A DNA stretch of 64,000 bases from Streptomyces rapamycinicus NRRL 5491 (lineage in GTDB: Bacteria; Actinomycetota; Actinomycetes; Streptomycetales; Streptomycetaceae), in NCBI RefSeq assembly GCF_024298965.1, contig NZ_CP085193.1:4774001-4838000 (forward strand). Direction: 5' to 3'. The position numbers and the translations under genes are program-made. This document shows, piece by piece, positions 25,478 through 36,915 of the stretch. Under the pieces are notes generated by a model, which saw only the letters and a program-made list of their open reading frames with translations, had not been told where the DNA came from and searched no databases. Position 1 is the first letter of the stretch. Every line of letters begins with the position of its first letter.

Positions 25478-27343
25478 ATGTTCACCACCCGGCCCACCTT
25501 GCAGGGCACCCATGGCATGGTGTCCTCCACCCACTGGCTGGCCTCGCAGTCCGCCATGGCCGTCCTGGAGGACGGCGGCAACGCCTTCGACGCGGCCGTG
25601 GCCGCCGGGTTCGTCCTGCATGTGGTCGAGCCACATCTGAACGGCCCCGCCGGTGAGGTGCCGATCATCCTCGCCCCGGCGGGCGGCGAACCCACCGTGC
25701 TGTGCGGCCAGGGCCCGGCCCCCGCCGGAGCCACCATCGACCACTACACCGCGCTCGGCCTCGACCTCGTCCCCGGCACCGGCCCGCTCGCGGCGGCGGT
25801 GCCCGGTGCGTTCGACGCCTGGATGGTGCTGCTGCGCGACCACGGTACGAAGCGGCTCGCCGAGGTGCTGCGGTACGCCATCGGCTACGCCGAGCACGGC
25901 CATCCGGCGGTCGAGCGGATCGGGGAGACCGTCGAGACGGTGCGGGAGCTGTTCGAGACCGAGTGGACGACCTCGGCCGAGCTGTATCTGCCGGACGGGA
26001 AGTCCCCCACCGCCGGGCGGCTGCTCACCAACCCCGCGCTGGCCGCCACCTGGCGGCGGCTGATCGCCGAGGCGGAGGGGGCGGGGCCGGGGCGCGAGAC
26101 CCAGATCGAGGCCGCCCGCCGGGTCTGGCGCGAGGGCTTCGTCGCGGAGGAACTGGCGGACGCGGCGGCCCGGCCCGCGATGGACTCGTCCGGGCACCGC
26201 AACGCCGGGACCATGACCGGGGACGACCTGGCCGCCTTCGAGGCCACGTACGAGCCGCCGCTCCGCCACTTCTGGAACGGCTGGACCGTGTGCAAGGCCG
26301 GGCCCTGGAGCCAGGGGCCGGTACTGCTCCAGCAACTCGCCCTGCTGCCGTACGGGCTGAACGAGGCAGACCTGGGCACGCCCGACTTCCTGCACCTCCT
26401 GATCGAGGGCGGCAAGCTGGCCATGGCCGACCGCGAGGCCTGGTACGGGGACGCCGCCGACGTTCCGCTGGCCGAACTGCTCTCCCGTCCCTACAACGAC
26501 GAACGGCGGGCGCTGATCGGCGAACAGGCCTCGTACGAACTGCGCCCCGGGCACCCCGGGAGCCGTACGCCACGGCTGAGCAAGCAGGCGCTGGCCGCCG
26601 TGGCCCGCGCCGCGTCCGGGGCGGACGGACCGGCCGCCGGGCCCGGCGGCGGCGAACCCACGGTCGGCGGAGGCGACCTGGGCCTGGGGCTGGGCGGCCC
26701 GGCCGCCGGCGAACCCGCCGTCGACCGGGATGGGGTGACCCGGGGCGACACCTGCCACCTCGACGTGGTCGACCGCTGGGGCAACATGGTCGCGGCCACA
26801 CCCAGCGGCGGCTGGCTGCAGTCCAACCCCGTCATCCCCGCGCTGGGCTTCCCGCTCGGCACCCGGCTCCAGATGACCTGGCTCGACCCCGGCCTGCCCA
26901 ACTCCCTCACCCCCGGCCGCCGCCCCCGCACCACGCTCACCCCATCGCTCGCGCTGCGCGGCGACACCCCCGTCATGGCCTTCGGCACTCCCGGCGGCGA
27001 CCAGCAGGACCAGTGGAGCACGCACTTCTTCCTCGGCGTCGCGCTACGGGCGCCGGTGCGCTCCGGACTGGATCTGCAGGGCGCCATCGACGCCCCCAAC
27101 TGGCACCAGGAGTCCTTCCCCGGCTCCTTCCACCCCCGGGCGATGACGGCGGGCCGGGTGGTCGTCGAGCCCCGCATCGGCGAGCCCGCCATCGCGGAAC
27201 TCCGCCGCCGCGGCCATGACGTCGTGGTCGGCGACCCCTGGTCGGAGGGCCGCCTGTGCGCGGTCGCCCGCGACCCGGAGACGGGCGTCCTGCTCGCCGC
27301 CGCCAACCCGCGCGGCGCGCAAGGCTACGCGGTGGGGCGCTGA
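25478..27343 (+). CDS. Gamma-glutamyltransferase family protein
   Basis: This 621-residue protein of the Ntn-hydrolase GGT family cleaves or transfers gamma-glutamyl groups and matures by self-cleavage. The large-subunit opening GMVSSTHWLASQSAM and GGNAFDAAVAAGFVLHVVEPH are present. The predicted nucleophile is Thr425 in GDTCHLD, followed by GNMVAATPSGGW and the late FGTPGGDQQ. No signal peptide is seen, so it should act in the cytosol, like the YwrD-type branch and unlike exported GGTs. ATG 25478 has AGGAG ten bases upstream, and a CACCCG hexamer tract (about 25425-25452) precedes it. Context suggests it processes gamma-glutamyl compounds imported by the preceding ABC system. Confidence 0.88.
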   Translation: MFTTRPTLQGTHGMVSSTHWLASQSAMAVLEDGGNAFDAAVAAGFVLHVVEPHLNGPAGEVPIILAPAGGEPTVLCGQGPAPAGATIDHYTALGLDLVPGTGPLAAAVPGAFDAWMVLLRDHGTKRLAEVLRYAIGYAEHGHPAVERIGETVETVRELFETEWTTSAELYLPDGKSPTAGRLLTNPALAATWRRLIAEAEGAGPGRETQIEAARRVWREGFVAEELADAAARPAMDSSGHRNAGTMTGDDLAAFEATYEPPLRHFWNGWTVCKAGPWSQGPVLLQQLALLPYGLNEADLGTPDFLHLLIEGGKLAMADREAWYGDAADVPLAELLSRPYNDERRALIGEQASYELRPGHPGSRTPRLSKQALAAVARAASGADGPAAGPGGGEPTVGGGDLGLGLGGPAAGEPAVDRDGVTRGDTCHLDVVDRWGNMVAATPSGGWLQSNPVIPALGFPLGTRLQMTWLDPGLPNSLTPGRRPRTTLTPSLALRGDTPVMAFGTPGGDQQDQWSTHFFLGVALRAPVRSGLDLQGAIDAPNWHQESFPGSFHPRAMTAGRVVVEPRIGEPAIAELRRRGHDVVVGDPWSEGRLCAVARDPETGVLLAAANPRGAQGYAVGR

Positions 27344-27375
27344 CCACCGCGGGGGCGTTCGACGGATGGTGACGC

Positions 27376-27678
27376 CTGCGGCGGGCCGCTTTCCCCTACC
27401 CGCCCCTTCCCACAACTGGAGCTCCACCCCAGCCCCCGGCCGCACCGCAGATGACACAGTCGGCCTCCCCGGCCGGTGCGCCGACCGCGGCGACGGTCGG
27501 CTCGCATATCGGTGGCGCGGACCGCCGCCCAGTCATCCGCCACGCAGGCGCCCCGACCGCCATCAGCCCCCGGTGCAAGCCTTCACGGCGGCGAGGGCCG
27601 ACTCGTCGCCCCCCCCGGGGGCCTGGGGCGGAGCCCCAGTTGCGGGAAGGGGCGGGTAGGGGCGGGTAGGGGAAAGGT
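27376..27678. repeat. Inverted-repeat element between convergent genes (family also at 47.3 kb)
   Basis: TTTCCCCTACCCGCCCCTTCCC (27390-27411) is mirrored at about 27648-27678, where the CCCGCCCCTA part is doubled. Adjacent AACTGGAGCTCC and GGAGCCCCAGTT also pair. The arms share CGCCTGCGGCGG-CC-TTCCCCT-CCCGCCCCTTCCC with the element at 47299-47617. The roughly 240 bases between the arms contain no supported gene. Confidence 0.65.
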
Positions 27679-27697
27679 CCACCACGCGGCGTGTGCC

Positions 27698-28060
27698 CTA
27701 GCGGGCGTACCCGGTGGGGTCGGCGGACCTGAGCTTCTCGGCTCGTTCCAGCGGGTCGTAGCCGGGGCCGACACCATCGGCCAGGATCACATCGCCGTCG
27801 GTGTGGTCGGTGCGCAGCGCCAGGATGTCCTGGTAGGCGGGCGACGCGTACCACTCGCGGGCGTCCGCCATCCCGCCCGGGAACTCGATCAGCACCACGC
27901 TGCCCGGCCACTCCCCCTCGACCACCTCCAGCGTGTCGCCGTGGATGAGGAACCGGCCGTGGAAGGGGTCGAGGGTGGCCTGGATCCGCTCCAGGTACTC
28001 GATGACGTCGGGGTGCGGGCTGCGGCCGTGCAGATGCGCGAGCGCGTAGGCGGCGGGCAT
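27698..28060 (-). CDS. DUF1330 family protein
   Basis: This 120-residue cytosolic protein has a ferredoxin-like dimeric alpha-beta barrel fold (DUF1330), with HGRFLIHGDTLEVVEGEWPG and LIEFPGGMADAREWYASPAYQ as family landmarks. Members have no settled function. ATG 28060 follows GGAGGAG; an earlier in-frame start at 28096 is less likely. It lies convergent to the gamma-glutamyltransferase gene and downstream of a small membrane-protein candidate on the same strand. Confidence 0.8.
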   Translation of the reverse strand: MPAAYALAHLHGRSPHPDVIEYLERIQATLDPFHGRFLIHGDTLEVVEGEWPGSVVLIEFPGGMADAREWYASPAYQDILALRTDHTDGDVILADGVGPGYDPLERAEKLRSADPTGYAR

Positions 28061-28099
28061 GGCTCCTCCAGGTGCTCCAGGCCGATCGGTGGACACGGA

Positions 28100-28327
28100 T
28101 CAGCCTGCCGCGGCCCGCCCGGAGCGTCGATTACCCCCGAGGTCATGACCGCGGCCCCGGGACTCAAGCGCGTCCTCGCTCCGCTGACGTGCCGTCATGC
28201 GCCGCTGGAGGAGGGGCGCGAAGAGGGTGCCGAGGATGCCGACAACGGCGGTGATCATGGTGGTTATGACGGTGGGCACCGGCCGAGCCCAGCCGCGCCC
28301 CCTTCCGGTGGTCTCCGCCGTCTCCAC
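28100..28327 (-). CDS. Possible small membrane protein
   Basis: This is a 75-residue candidate from GTG 28327. One hydrophobic segment (VPTVITTMITAVVGILGTLFAPLL) is followed by a basic QRRMTARQR stretch, a layout seen in small actinobacterial membrane proteins that precede a helix. No ribosome site is evident. It lies 40 bases upstream of the DUF1330 gene on the same strand and is divergent from the PucR gene. Existence is uncertain. Confidence 0.35.
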   Translation of the reverse strand: METAETTGRGRGWARPVPTVITTMITAVVGILGTLFAPLLQRRMTARQRSEDALESRGRGHDLGGNRRSGRAAAG

Positions 28328-28381
28328 AGGTTTTCCACAGGCAGGGCCGGGCCCTTTCCGAAACCCAGGCGATCAGAACTA

Positions 28382-29938
28382 ATGTGCTGTTTCATGCACA
28401 CCCCGCCCTCCGACATGCCCTTCGATCGGGCCGACCGCGCCGACCGCGCCGATGACGTTCTCGCCCTCGCCCGACTGGCCACCAGGCGCGGGGCGGTGCG
28501 GGAGATGCTCGGCTGGCTGGCCCGGCGGACCGGGGGTCCGGCCGTGCTGGTCGGGGACACGGGGCGGGTGCTGGCCGGGCCGGGCGGGGAGCACGACCCG
28601 GCGGTGGCGCGGCTCGCCGTCGGCGCCGCCGCCGAAGCCGCCGTCGAGCTGCACCGGCGCGGGGCGGCCTCCGCCGTGCTGGGCGGGGGCGAGGGGCCCC
28701 CGGTGCATCTGATCGCGCTCGACACCGGCCCCAGGACGTATCTCGCCGTCGTCGGGCCGGACGCTCCGCACTGCGGAATGCTGCTCGCCGACGCCGCCCG
28801 CACCCTCGCCCTGTGCTGGCGGCTGGAGCAGTCCGAGCGGGCGCGGCGGCGGATCGAGTCGGCCGAGGAGCACAGCCGGGAGGCGGTGCTGCATCTGCTG
28901 ATGGTGGGCAGCGTGCCCGCCGCGCAGCGGATCGCCGGGGCGCTGCGCCCGGCGCTGCCCACGGTGGTCCAGATGTATGTGATCGAGTGTCCGCACGCCC
29001 GGCGGCGCGAGATCGTGCGGCGGATCGACCGCGAGGCGGAGGGCGGGGCGTGGATCGTGCCGTGTCCGGTGCGCCCGAACCACGTGCTCGCGCTCGTACC
29101 GCCCGAGCCGGGCCCGGGCCCGGCGACGGTGAGGGGTGACCCGCACGCGGGCCCGGCACCACTGGACCTGCTGATCGTCCGGCTGGTGCCCGAGTGCCGG
29201 GTCGGGGTGAGCGCGGCGGTCGCGCTGCGGGACACGCCGACCGCGTACGAGCAGGCCATCCACGCGCTGGCGGTGGCCCGTAACGCGCCCGGGCGCCGTG
29301 CGGGCTTCGGCGGCGACGTGGACGTGACCGTCCTGGCGGGCCCGGAGGGCTGTGCGTGGGCGAGCGAGCTCCTGGCGCCCTGTCTGCGGTACACACCGGC
29401 CCGCCGCGCCGACCCGGGCCCGCAGGAGCTGCTGGGCACGCTCGGGTCGTGGCTCAGCTTCGGCGGGGCGGCCAGCCGTCATCTGAAGATCCACCGCAAT
29501 ACGCTCGCGGCGCGGATGCGCCATCTGGACGAGCTGCTGGGCGTGGAGGTCAGCCGCAGCCTGGCCGCGCAGTCGGCCGCGTGGCTGGCGCTGCGGCTGC
29601 ACACCGCGCCCCAGGCCGCGGCGGCCCGCGCCCAGGCCCCGCCGGGGCGCACGGCCACGCTGGACGCGGTGCTGGGCACTACCGCCGCCGGGACCTGGGC
29701 CCGGGCCCAGCTGCGCCCCCTGGAGCAGGCCGGTCCGACGGCCGGGCTGGAGACCATACGCACCTGGCTGCGCGCCGACGCCCGCCTCCCCGCCGCGGCC
29801 ACCGCCCTCGGCATCTCACTCCCGGGCGCCCGCAAGCGCCTGACCAGGGCGGAGGACGCCCTGGGCCGCTCGCTGCTGACCGCGCCGAGCGCGAAGTACG
29901 AACTATGGCTCGCGATGCGCGCCCTGGGCTCGCTCTGA
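28382..29938 (+). CDS. PucR-type helix-turn-helix regulator
   Basis: This 518-residue cytosolic regulator has a GAF-like/central PucR region and a PucR C-terminal helix-turn-helix (ASRHLKIHRNTLAARMRHLDELLG), followed by a second helix-turn-helix-like segment near the end (LPAAATALGISLPGARKRLTRAEDALG). PucR regulators often control purine, amino-acid or gamma-aminobutyrate catabolism. Its position after the peptide importer and gamma-glutamyltransferase suggests local control, but this is inference. ATG 28394 is an equally possible start. An Asp-Arg-Ala repeat lies at the N-terminus. Confidence 0.85.
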   Translation: MCCFMHTPPSDMPFDRADRADRADDVLALARLATRRGAVREMLGWLARRTGGPAVLVGDTGRVLAGPGGEHDPAVARLAVGAAAEAAVELHRRGAASAVLGGGEGPPVHLIALDTGPRTYLAVVGPDAPHCGMLLADAARTLALCWRLEQSERARRRIESAEEHSREAVLHLLMVGSVPAAQRIAGALRPALPTVVQMYVIECPHARRREIVRRIDREAEGGAWIVPCPVRPNHVLALVPPEPGPGPATVRGDPHAGPAPLDLLIVRLVPECRVGVSAAVALRDTPTAYEQAIHALAVARNAPGRRAGFGGDVDVTVLAGPEGCAWASELLAPCLRYTPARRADPGPQELLGTLGSWLSFGGAASRHLKIHRNTLAARMRHLDELLGVEVSRSLAAQSAAWLALRLHTAPQAAAARAQAPPGRTATLDAVLGTTAAGTWARAQLRPLEQAGPTAGLETIRTWLRADARLPAAATALGISLPGARKRLTRAEDALGRSLLTAPSAKYELWLAMRALGSL

Positions 29939-30297
29939 GACGGGGCGACGCACACCGGGGTCACCCTCGGGCGCGCTCACCGTTCGCCGCCGTACTCACC
30001 GTTCACCAGAGCACTCACCGTTCGAAGGGGAACCGCCCTGCGGGCTCACTGTGCACATCGTTCCTCGCCGCGGGTGCCGCGGCCGCATATTGTCCTGGAC
30101 AAGCCACGACGGGCCGCGCAGAGCCCCGCCTCTCGCCGAGGGCTGAGTGCGCACTCCCCCACCCGCACGGCACCGCACCCGGCCACCCCGCCGGGCTCAT
30201 GAGCCGGGGCCGGCCGCCGCGCGACGACGGGGGTGTCGCGCGCGCGGCCCGCCCCTGTCCCCGTGGCCCAATCGATCAGCTGAGCGCGGAATCGCCC
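29939..30297. promoter_or_regulatory. Convergent gap with operator-like repeats
   Basis: CTCACCGTTC occurs three times at exact 19-base spacing (29976, 29995, 30014). About 66 bases further on lies a perfect 13-base palindrome, TTGTCC-T-GGACAA (30090-30102), in a locally A+T-richer patch. Such sites are unexpected downstream of two convergent genes (PucR and mfd). No gene is supported here. Confidence 0.5.
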
Positions 30298-33852
<3,555 letters not shown>

Positions 33853-34046
33853 AAAGGGGTATTCCATCCCGGAGGCGGACAACGCGAACGGCCCGACACG
33901 TGTCACGGGCCGGGGGTCTTCCAGAGTACGGCCACCCGCCGACAACTCGCGCCGGGTGCGGCCAGGGGGCCGGGCGGCCCTCATACCGCACTTGCAGGCC
34001 GGCTGCGTGAGGCAGCGGCGGTGGGCGGTGAGCGGCGTGTTCGGCC

Positions 34047-34430
34047 GCGGCGCCGTTTCGCGCCTTCGGCGCAATTGAGCAGCGGCGGCGGAGGTTGGGG
34101 GCGCGGCGCCACCGCCGTGCGCCGGGCCCGTGGATGCGGGCGCCGGTGGCGGCATCCGTTCTCGGGAGCAAGGCCGGTACCGGACTGCCGGGTCGGTGGG
34201 GGTGGAGCACCCCTCTGGAAACTGATTGATAAATTAGTTGCGTCAGATCAAGCATTTTTTCAGGGAGGACCGGGAGGGCCCCACCCGCAGTCCGGAGGGT
34301 TCCCCAGCCACTGAGCCCGGAAGCCGCCAACCGGCTCTCGCCCCCAGCGGCCCGGCGGACGGCGGCGGCGCCGCGCCCTCTGCCCCCTGCCCCGCTGCTC
34401 AATTGCGCCGAAGGCGCGAAACGGCGCCGC
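34047..34430. repeat. 384-bp inverted-repeat element with A+T-rich core
   Basis: Arms 34047-34085 and 34392-34430 are a perfect 39-base inverted repeat (outer motif GCGGCGCCGTTTCGCGCC). Weaker pairing continues inward for roughly 100 bases, including GGCGCGGCGCC and CCGGACTGC matches. The centre holds about 50 bases of low G+C with an imperfect dyad, AACTGATTGA/TAAATTAGTT (34220-34239). No transposase is present. It resembles a MITE-like or intergenic mobile element. Confidence 0.65.
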
Positions 34431-34470
34431 ACCCGGCCGAGCCCGACAGCCCCGGCTCATGGGCACGCCG

Positions 34471-34515
34471 CCCCCGGTCCCGGTGCGCTCCCCCGTGGGC
34501 GCACCGGACCGGGGG
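34471..34515. terminator. Strong hairpin, possible terminator
   Basis: The 5' arm at 34471-34488 (CCCCCGGTCCCGGTGCGC) pairs with 34499-34515 with one bulged base. Its loop and upper stem (GGTGCGCTCCCCCGT) recur in the hairpin at 41724-41760. No gene obviously ends here, so it may insulate the gas vesicle operon. Confidence 0.5.
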
Positions 34516-34717
34516 CGTACGCTGCGCGAGCGAACGGCTGTGGTCCTCGCTGAGCCCGCAGGAGCGGGACGAGGCGGACGGGGCCTGAGCGCTCCGCCGG
34601 AAGTGCCCTGAGCCGCCGTCGATCGTCCGCGGCACCGTTTCCGGCCCGTGACGGCAAGCGGCCGTCTGGCCCATCACGACAGGCGGCCGGACACGCCCTG
34701 TGATCACACTGATGCAC

Positions 34718-35029
34718 ATGGCAGAGCGAGACCCGCGCCCATCGCCCACCAAGACGAGCACCCGGCCCCGAGCCCCCAAGCCGGCCGAGGCCGCCCGGCA
34801 CGCGTGCGAACAGCTCGCCTCGCTGATCGTCCATGAGCCCGAGGGCGTCAGCGGGGTGGCCCGCCACGAGGACGGCTGGCTCGTCAGCGTGGACGTCCTC
34901 GAGGTCGCCCGGATCCCCGACACCACCAGCCTGCTGGCCACGTACGAGGTGCGCATCGACGAGCGGGGCGAGCTCCAGGAATACCGGAGGGTCCGCCGCT
35001 ACCGGCGCGGTGCGGCCGACGACTGCTGA
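34718..35029 (+). CDS. gvpO: Gas vesicle protein GvpO
   Basis: This 103-residue protein has a basic, Pro-rich N-terminal tail and the GvpO domain (ACEQLASLIVHEPEGVSGV, then WLVSVDVLEVARIPDTTSLLATYEV and YRRVRRYRRG). GvpO is an accessory or regulatory protein in gas vesicle assembly. It is the first gene of the operon, as in other Streptomyces clusters. ATGs at 34700, 34712 and 34718 are all in frame; the last is chosen. No ribosome site is obvious. Confidence 0.85.
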   Translation: MAERDPRPSPTKTSTRPRAPKPAEAARHACEQLASLIVHEPEGVSGVARHEDGWLVSVDVLEVARIPDTTSLLATYEVRIDERGELQEYRRVRRYRRGAADDC

Positions 35030-35055
35030 GACGACAGCCGAAAGGACACTCCGAG

Positions 35056-35547
35056 ATGCCCACTGGCACTTACACGGAAGAAGTCGTCTGCGTCCAGCGG
35101 ACCGGCACCCTCTACGACTGCCTGGAACTCATCCTCGACCGGGGCATGGTGATCGACGTCTTCATCCGGGTCTCCCTCGTCGGCATCGAGATCCTGAAGA
35201 TCGACGCCCGGATCGTGGTCGCCAGCGTGGACACGTACCTCCGCTTCGCCGAGGCCTGCAACCGCCTGGACCTCGAGTTCGACCGCAGCAGCACGACCGT
35301 TCCCGAGCTGCTGGGCGGGGTCGCGGGCGGCGGCGGGAGTCCGGCCGGGCGGATGGCCACGGGCCTCGGCAAGAAGAAGGCCAAGAAGGCGGTGGCGGGC
35401 GTGGGCGAGAAGGTCAAGCGGGCCGTCGGGGCCGATGAGGACGAGGAAGAGGGGGAGCGGGAGGAGCGGGAGAGCCGCCCCCGGCGGCGCACCGCCCCCA
35501 CCCGCCGCCGTTCCGCTTCCGCGTCCGAGCCTTCCGAGGAGGACTGA
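35056..35547 (+). CDS. gvpA: Gas vesicle structural protein GvpA with charged C-terminal extension
   Basis: This is the main shell protein candidate. The first 80 residues are the hydrophobic GvpA fold (LELILDRGMVIDVFIRVSLVGIEILKIDARIVVASVDTYLRFAEA), whose beta-hairpins form the gas-permeable ribs. Unlike classical GvpA (about 70-75 residues), it has an 80-residue tail: a Gly-rich linker, a Lys-rich stretch (GKKKAKKA) and alternating Glu/Arg/Ser runs. Extended tails are known in actinobacterial GvpA proteins, and the organisms have not been shown to float. It is followed three bases later by gvpF. Confidence 0.9.
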   Translation: MPTGTYTEEVVCVQRTGTLYDCLELILDRGMVIDVFIRVSLVGIEILKIDARIVVASVDTYLRFAEACNRLDLEFDRSSTTVPELLGGVAGGGGSPAGRMATGLGKKKAKKAVAGVGEKVKRAVGADEDEEEGEREERESRPRRRTAPTRRRSASASEPSEED

Positions 35548-35550
35548 TCC

Positions 35551-36291
35551 ATGACCGCGCCCGCGCCCGCACCGCAGAGCGTGTACGTCTACGGCGTCGT
35601 CCGCGCCTCCCATGCGGTGCCGCCCGGCCGCACCGGAGTAGGCGAGCGGCCCGCCCCGGTCCGTACCGTCCGGGCCGGAGCGCTGGCCGCGGTGATCAGC
35701 GACGCTCCCGCCCGGCTGCGCGCCAAGCGCCGCGACCTCCTCGCCCACCAGGACCTGGCCCTGACGCTGGGGCGGGACGGTCCGGTGCTGCCGATGCGCT
35801 TCGGCATGGTCGCCCCCGACGAGGAGGCGGTGCGGCGGCAGTTGCTGTGCACACAGAACGACTGCCTGGCCGCGCTCGAACGCGTCGACGGGCGGATCGA
35901 GATGAACCTCAAGGCGCTGCCCACCGAGGCCGGCCTGGGCGCGCTGGTACGGGAGGACCCGGAGGTGAGCCGGTTGCGCACGGCCGCGCGCCGGGCCCCG
36001 GGGTACGAGGCCAGCGTGCGGCTCGGGGAGGCCGTGGCGCGCGGGCTGAAGCGCCGGGCGGCGGCGGCCGCGGCCACGGTGCTCGCGGAGCTCTCGGCCG
36101 TGGCGGACGCCACCGTGCACGGCCCGGAGGTCGAGGGGTGCGTACTCAACGCCTCGTTCCTGCTGGACCTGCGCGCGCAGCGGCGGTTCGAGGGCGCCGT
36201 GGAACGCCTCGCGGCCGCCCACCGCGACCGGGCCGAACTGCGTCTCACCGGTCCGCTGCCCTGCTACAGCTTCACGGAAGGCCGGGCCTGA
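35551..36291 (+). CDS. gvpF: Gas vesicle protein GvpF
   Basis: This 246-residue GvpL/GvpF-family protein is a minor shell or assembly protein contacting GvpA. Landmarks are YVYGVVRASHAV at the N-terminus, RDLLAHQDLALTLGRDGPVLPMRFGMV, and the C-terminal LTGPLPCYSF. It is paralogous to gvpL in the same operon (about 275 residues). It begins three bases after gvpA and ends one base before gvpG. Confidence 0.9.
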   Translation: MTAPAPAPQSVYVYGVVRASHAVPPGRTGVGERPAPVRTVRAGALAAVISDAPARLRAKRRDLLAHQDLALTLGRDGPVLPMRFGMVAPDEEAVRRQLLCTQNDCLAALERVDGRIEMNLKALPTEAGLGALVREDPEVSRLRTAARRAPGYEASVRLGEAVARGLKRRAAAAAATVLAELSAVADATVHGPEVEGCVLNASFLLDLRAQRRFEGAVERLAAAHRDRAELRLTGPLPCYSFTEGRA

Positions 36292-36292
36292 G

Positions 36293-36553
36293 ATGGGCGT
36301 ACTGAGCCAGGTCGTCCTCTTCCCGCTGGCGCCGGTGCGCGGGGTGGTGTGGGTCGCGGAGCGCGTGCGGGACATGGCGGAGGAGGAGATGTGCCATCCG
36401 TCGGTGCTGCGCGCCCGGCTCGCCGCGCTGAACGAGGCCCTGGAGTCGGAGGCGATCGGCCCGGAGGAGTTCGACCGGGAGGAGGACCGGCTGCTGGATC
36501 TGCTGGAGCGCTCGGGCGGCCGGGGAGGAAGGGCGGGGGTGCGGACGCCATGA
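36293..36553 (+). CDS. gvpG: Gas vesicle protein GvpG
   Basis: This is an 86-residue helical protein with the GvpG pattern: a hydrophobic N-terminus (LFPLAPVRGVVWVAERV) followed by an acidic coiled region (EEFDREEDRLLDLLER). GvpG is thought to be an assembly factor. Its stop overlaps the gvpJ start as ATGA. Confidence 0.85.
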   Translation: MGVLSQVVLFPLAPVRGVVWVAERVRDMAEEEMCHPSVLRARLAALNEALESEAIGPEEFDREEDRLLDLLERSGGRGGRAGVRTP

Positions 36554-36915
36554 CCGAACGCGACCTGGTCCACCCCCCGTCCGTGACTGACGAGCGGCAC
36601 CCCTCCGACCTCGCCGAGATCCTGGAGCGGGTCCTGGACAAGGGCATCGTGATCGCCGGGGACATCAAGATCGACCTGCTGGACATCGAACTGCTCACCA
36701 TCCGGCTGCGGTTGTTCATCTCCTCCGTGGACACCGCCCGCAAGGCCGGAATCGACTGGTGGGAAACCGATCCCGCGCTCTCGTCGCGCGCCGCGCGGGA
36801 CACCCTCGCCCAGGAGAACGCGGAACTGCGGACGCGGCTTCACGCCCTGGAGTCACGGATCGGCGCGGAGGAGCTGAGCACGGTCGGCGCGGCCGAGGAG
36901 GAGAGGCACCCATGA
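36550..36915 (+). CDS. gvpJ: Gas vesicle minor structural protein GvpJ
   Basis: This 121-residue GvpA-paralogous protein has the core LAEILERVLDKGIVIAGDIKIDLLDIELLTIRLRLFISSVDTA, one copy of the shell-forming fold, with a C-terminal coiled-coil extension (LAQENAELRTRLHALESRI). GvpJ-type proteins are thought to nucleate or cap the vesicle tips. It is coupled to both neighbours by ATGA overlaps. Confidence 0.87.
   Translation: MTERDLVHPPSVTDERHPSDLAEILERVLDKGIVIAGDIKIDLLDIELLTIRLRLFISSVDTARKAGIDWWETDPALSSRAARDTLAQENAELRTRLHALESRIGAEELSTVGAAEEERHP

Larger units (their letters stand above)
33853..34717. other. Long non-coding gap between mfd and gvpO
   Basis: These 865 bases have no supported gene. 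They hold a long inverted repeat (34047-34430), an A+T-rich core (about 34212-34262) and a strong hairpin (34471-34515). The last 200 bases must include the gvp promoter, which could not be pinned down. Confidence 0.6.

Noticed and set aside
30015..30200. Short minus-strand frame (about 61 codons) between PucR and mfd
   Set aside because: It has no ribosome site and no recognisable composition, and it overlaps the operator-like repeats.
34238..34588. Plus-strand frame of 116 codons over the inverted-repeat element
   Set aside because: It is low-complexity translation through the repeat arm and hairpin without a ribosome site.
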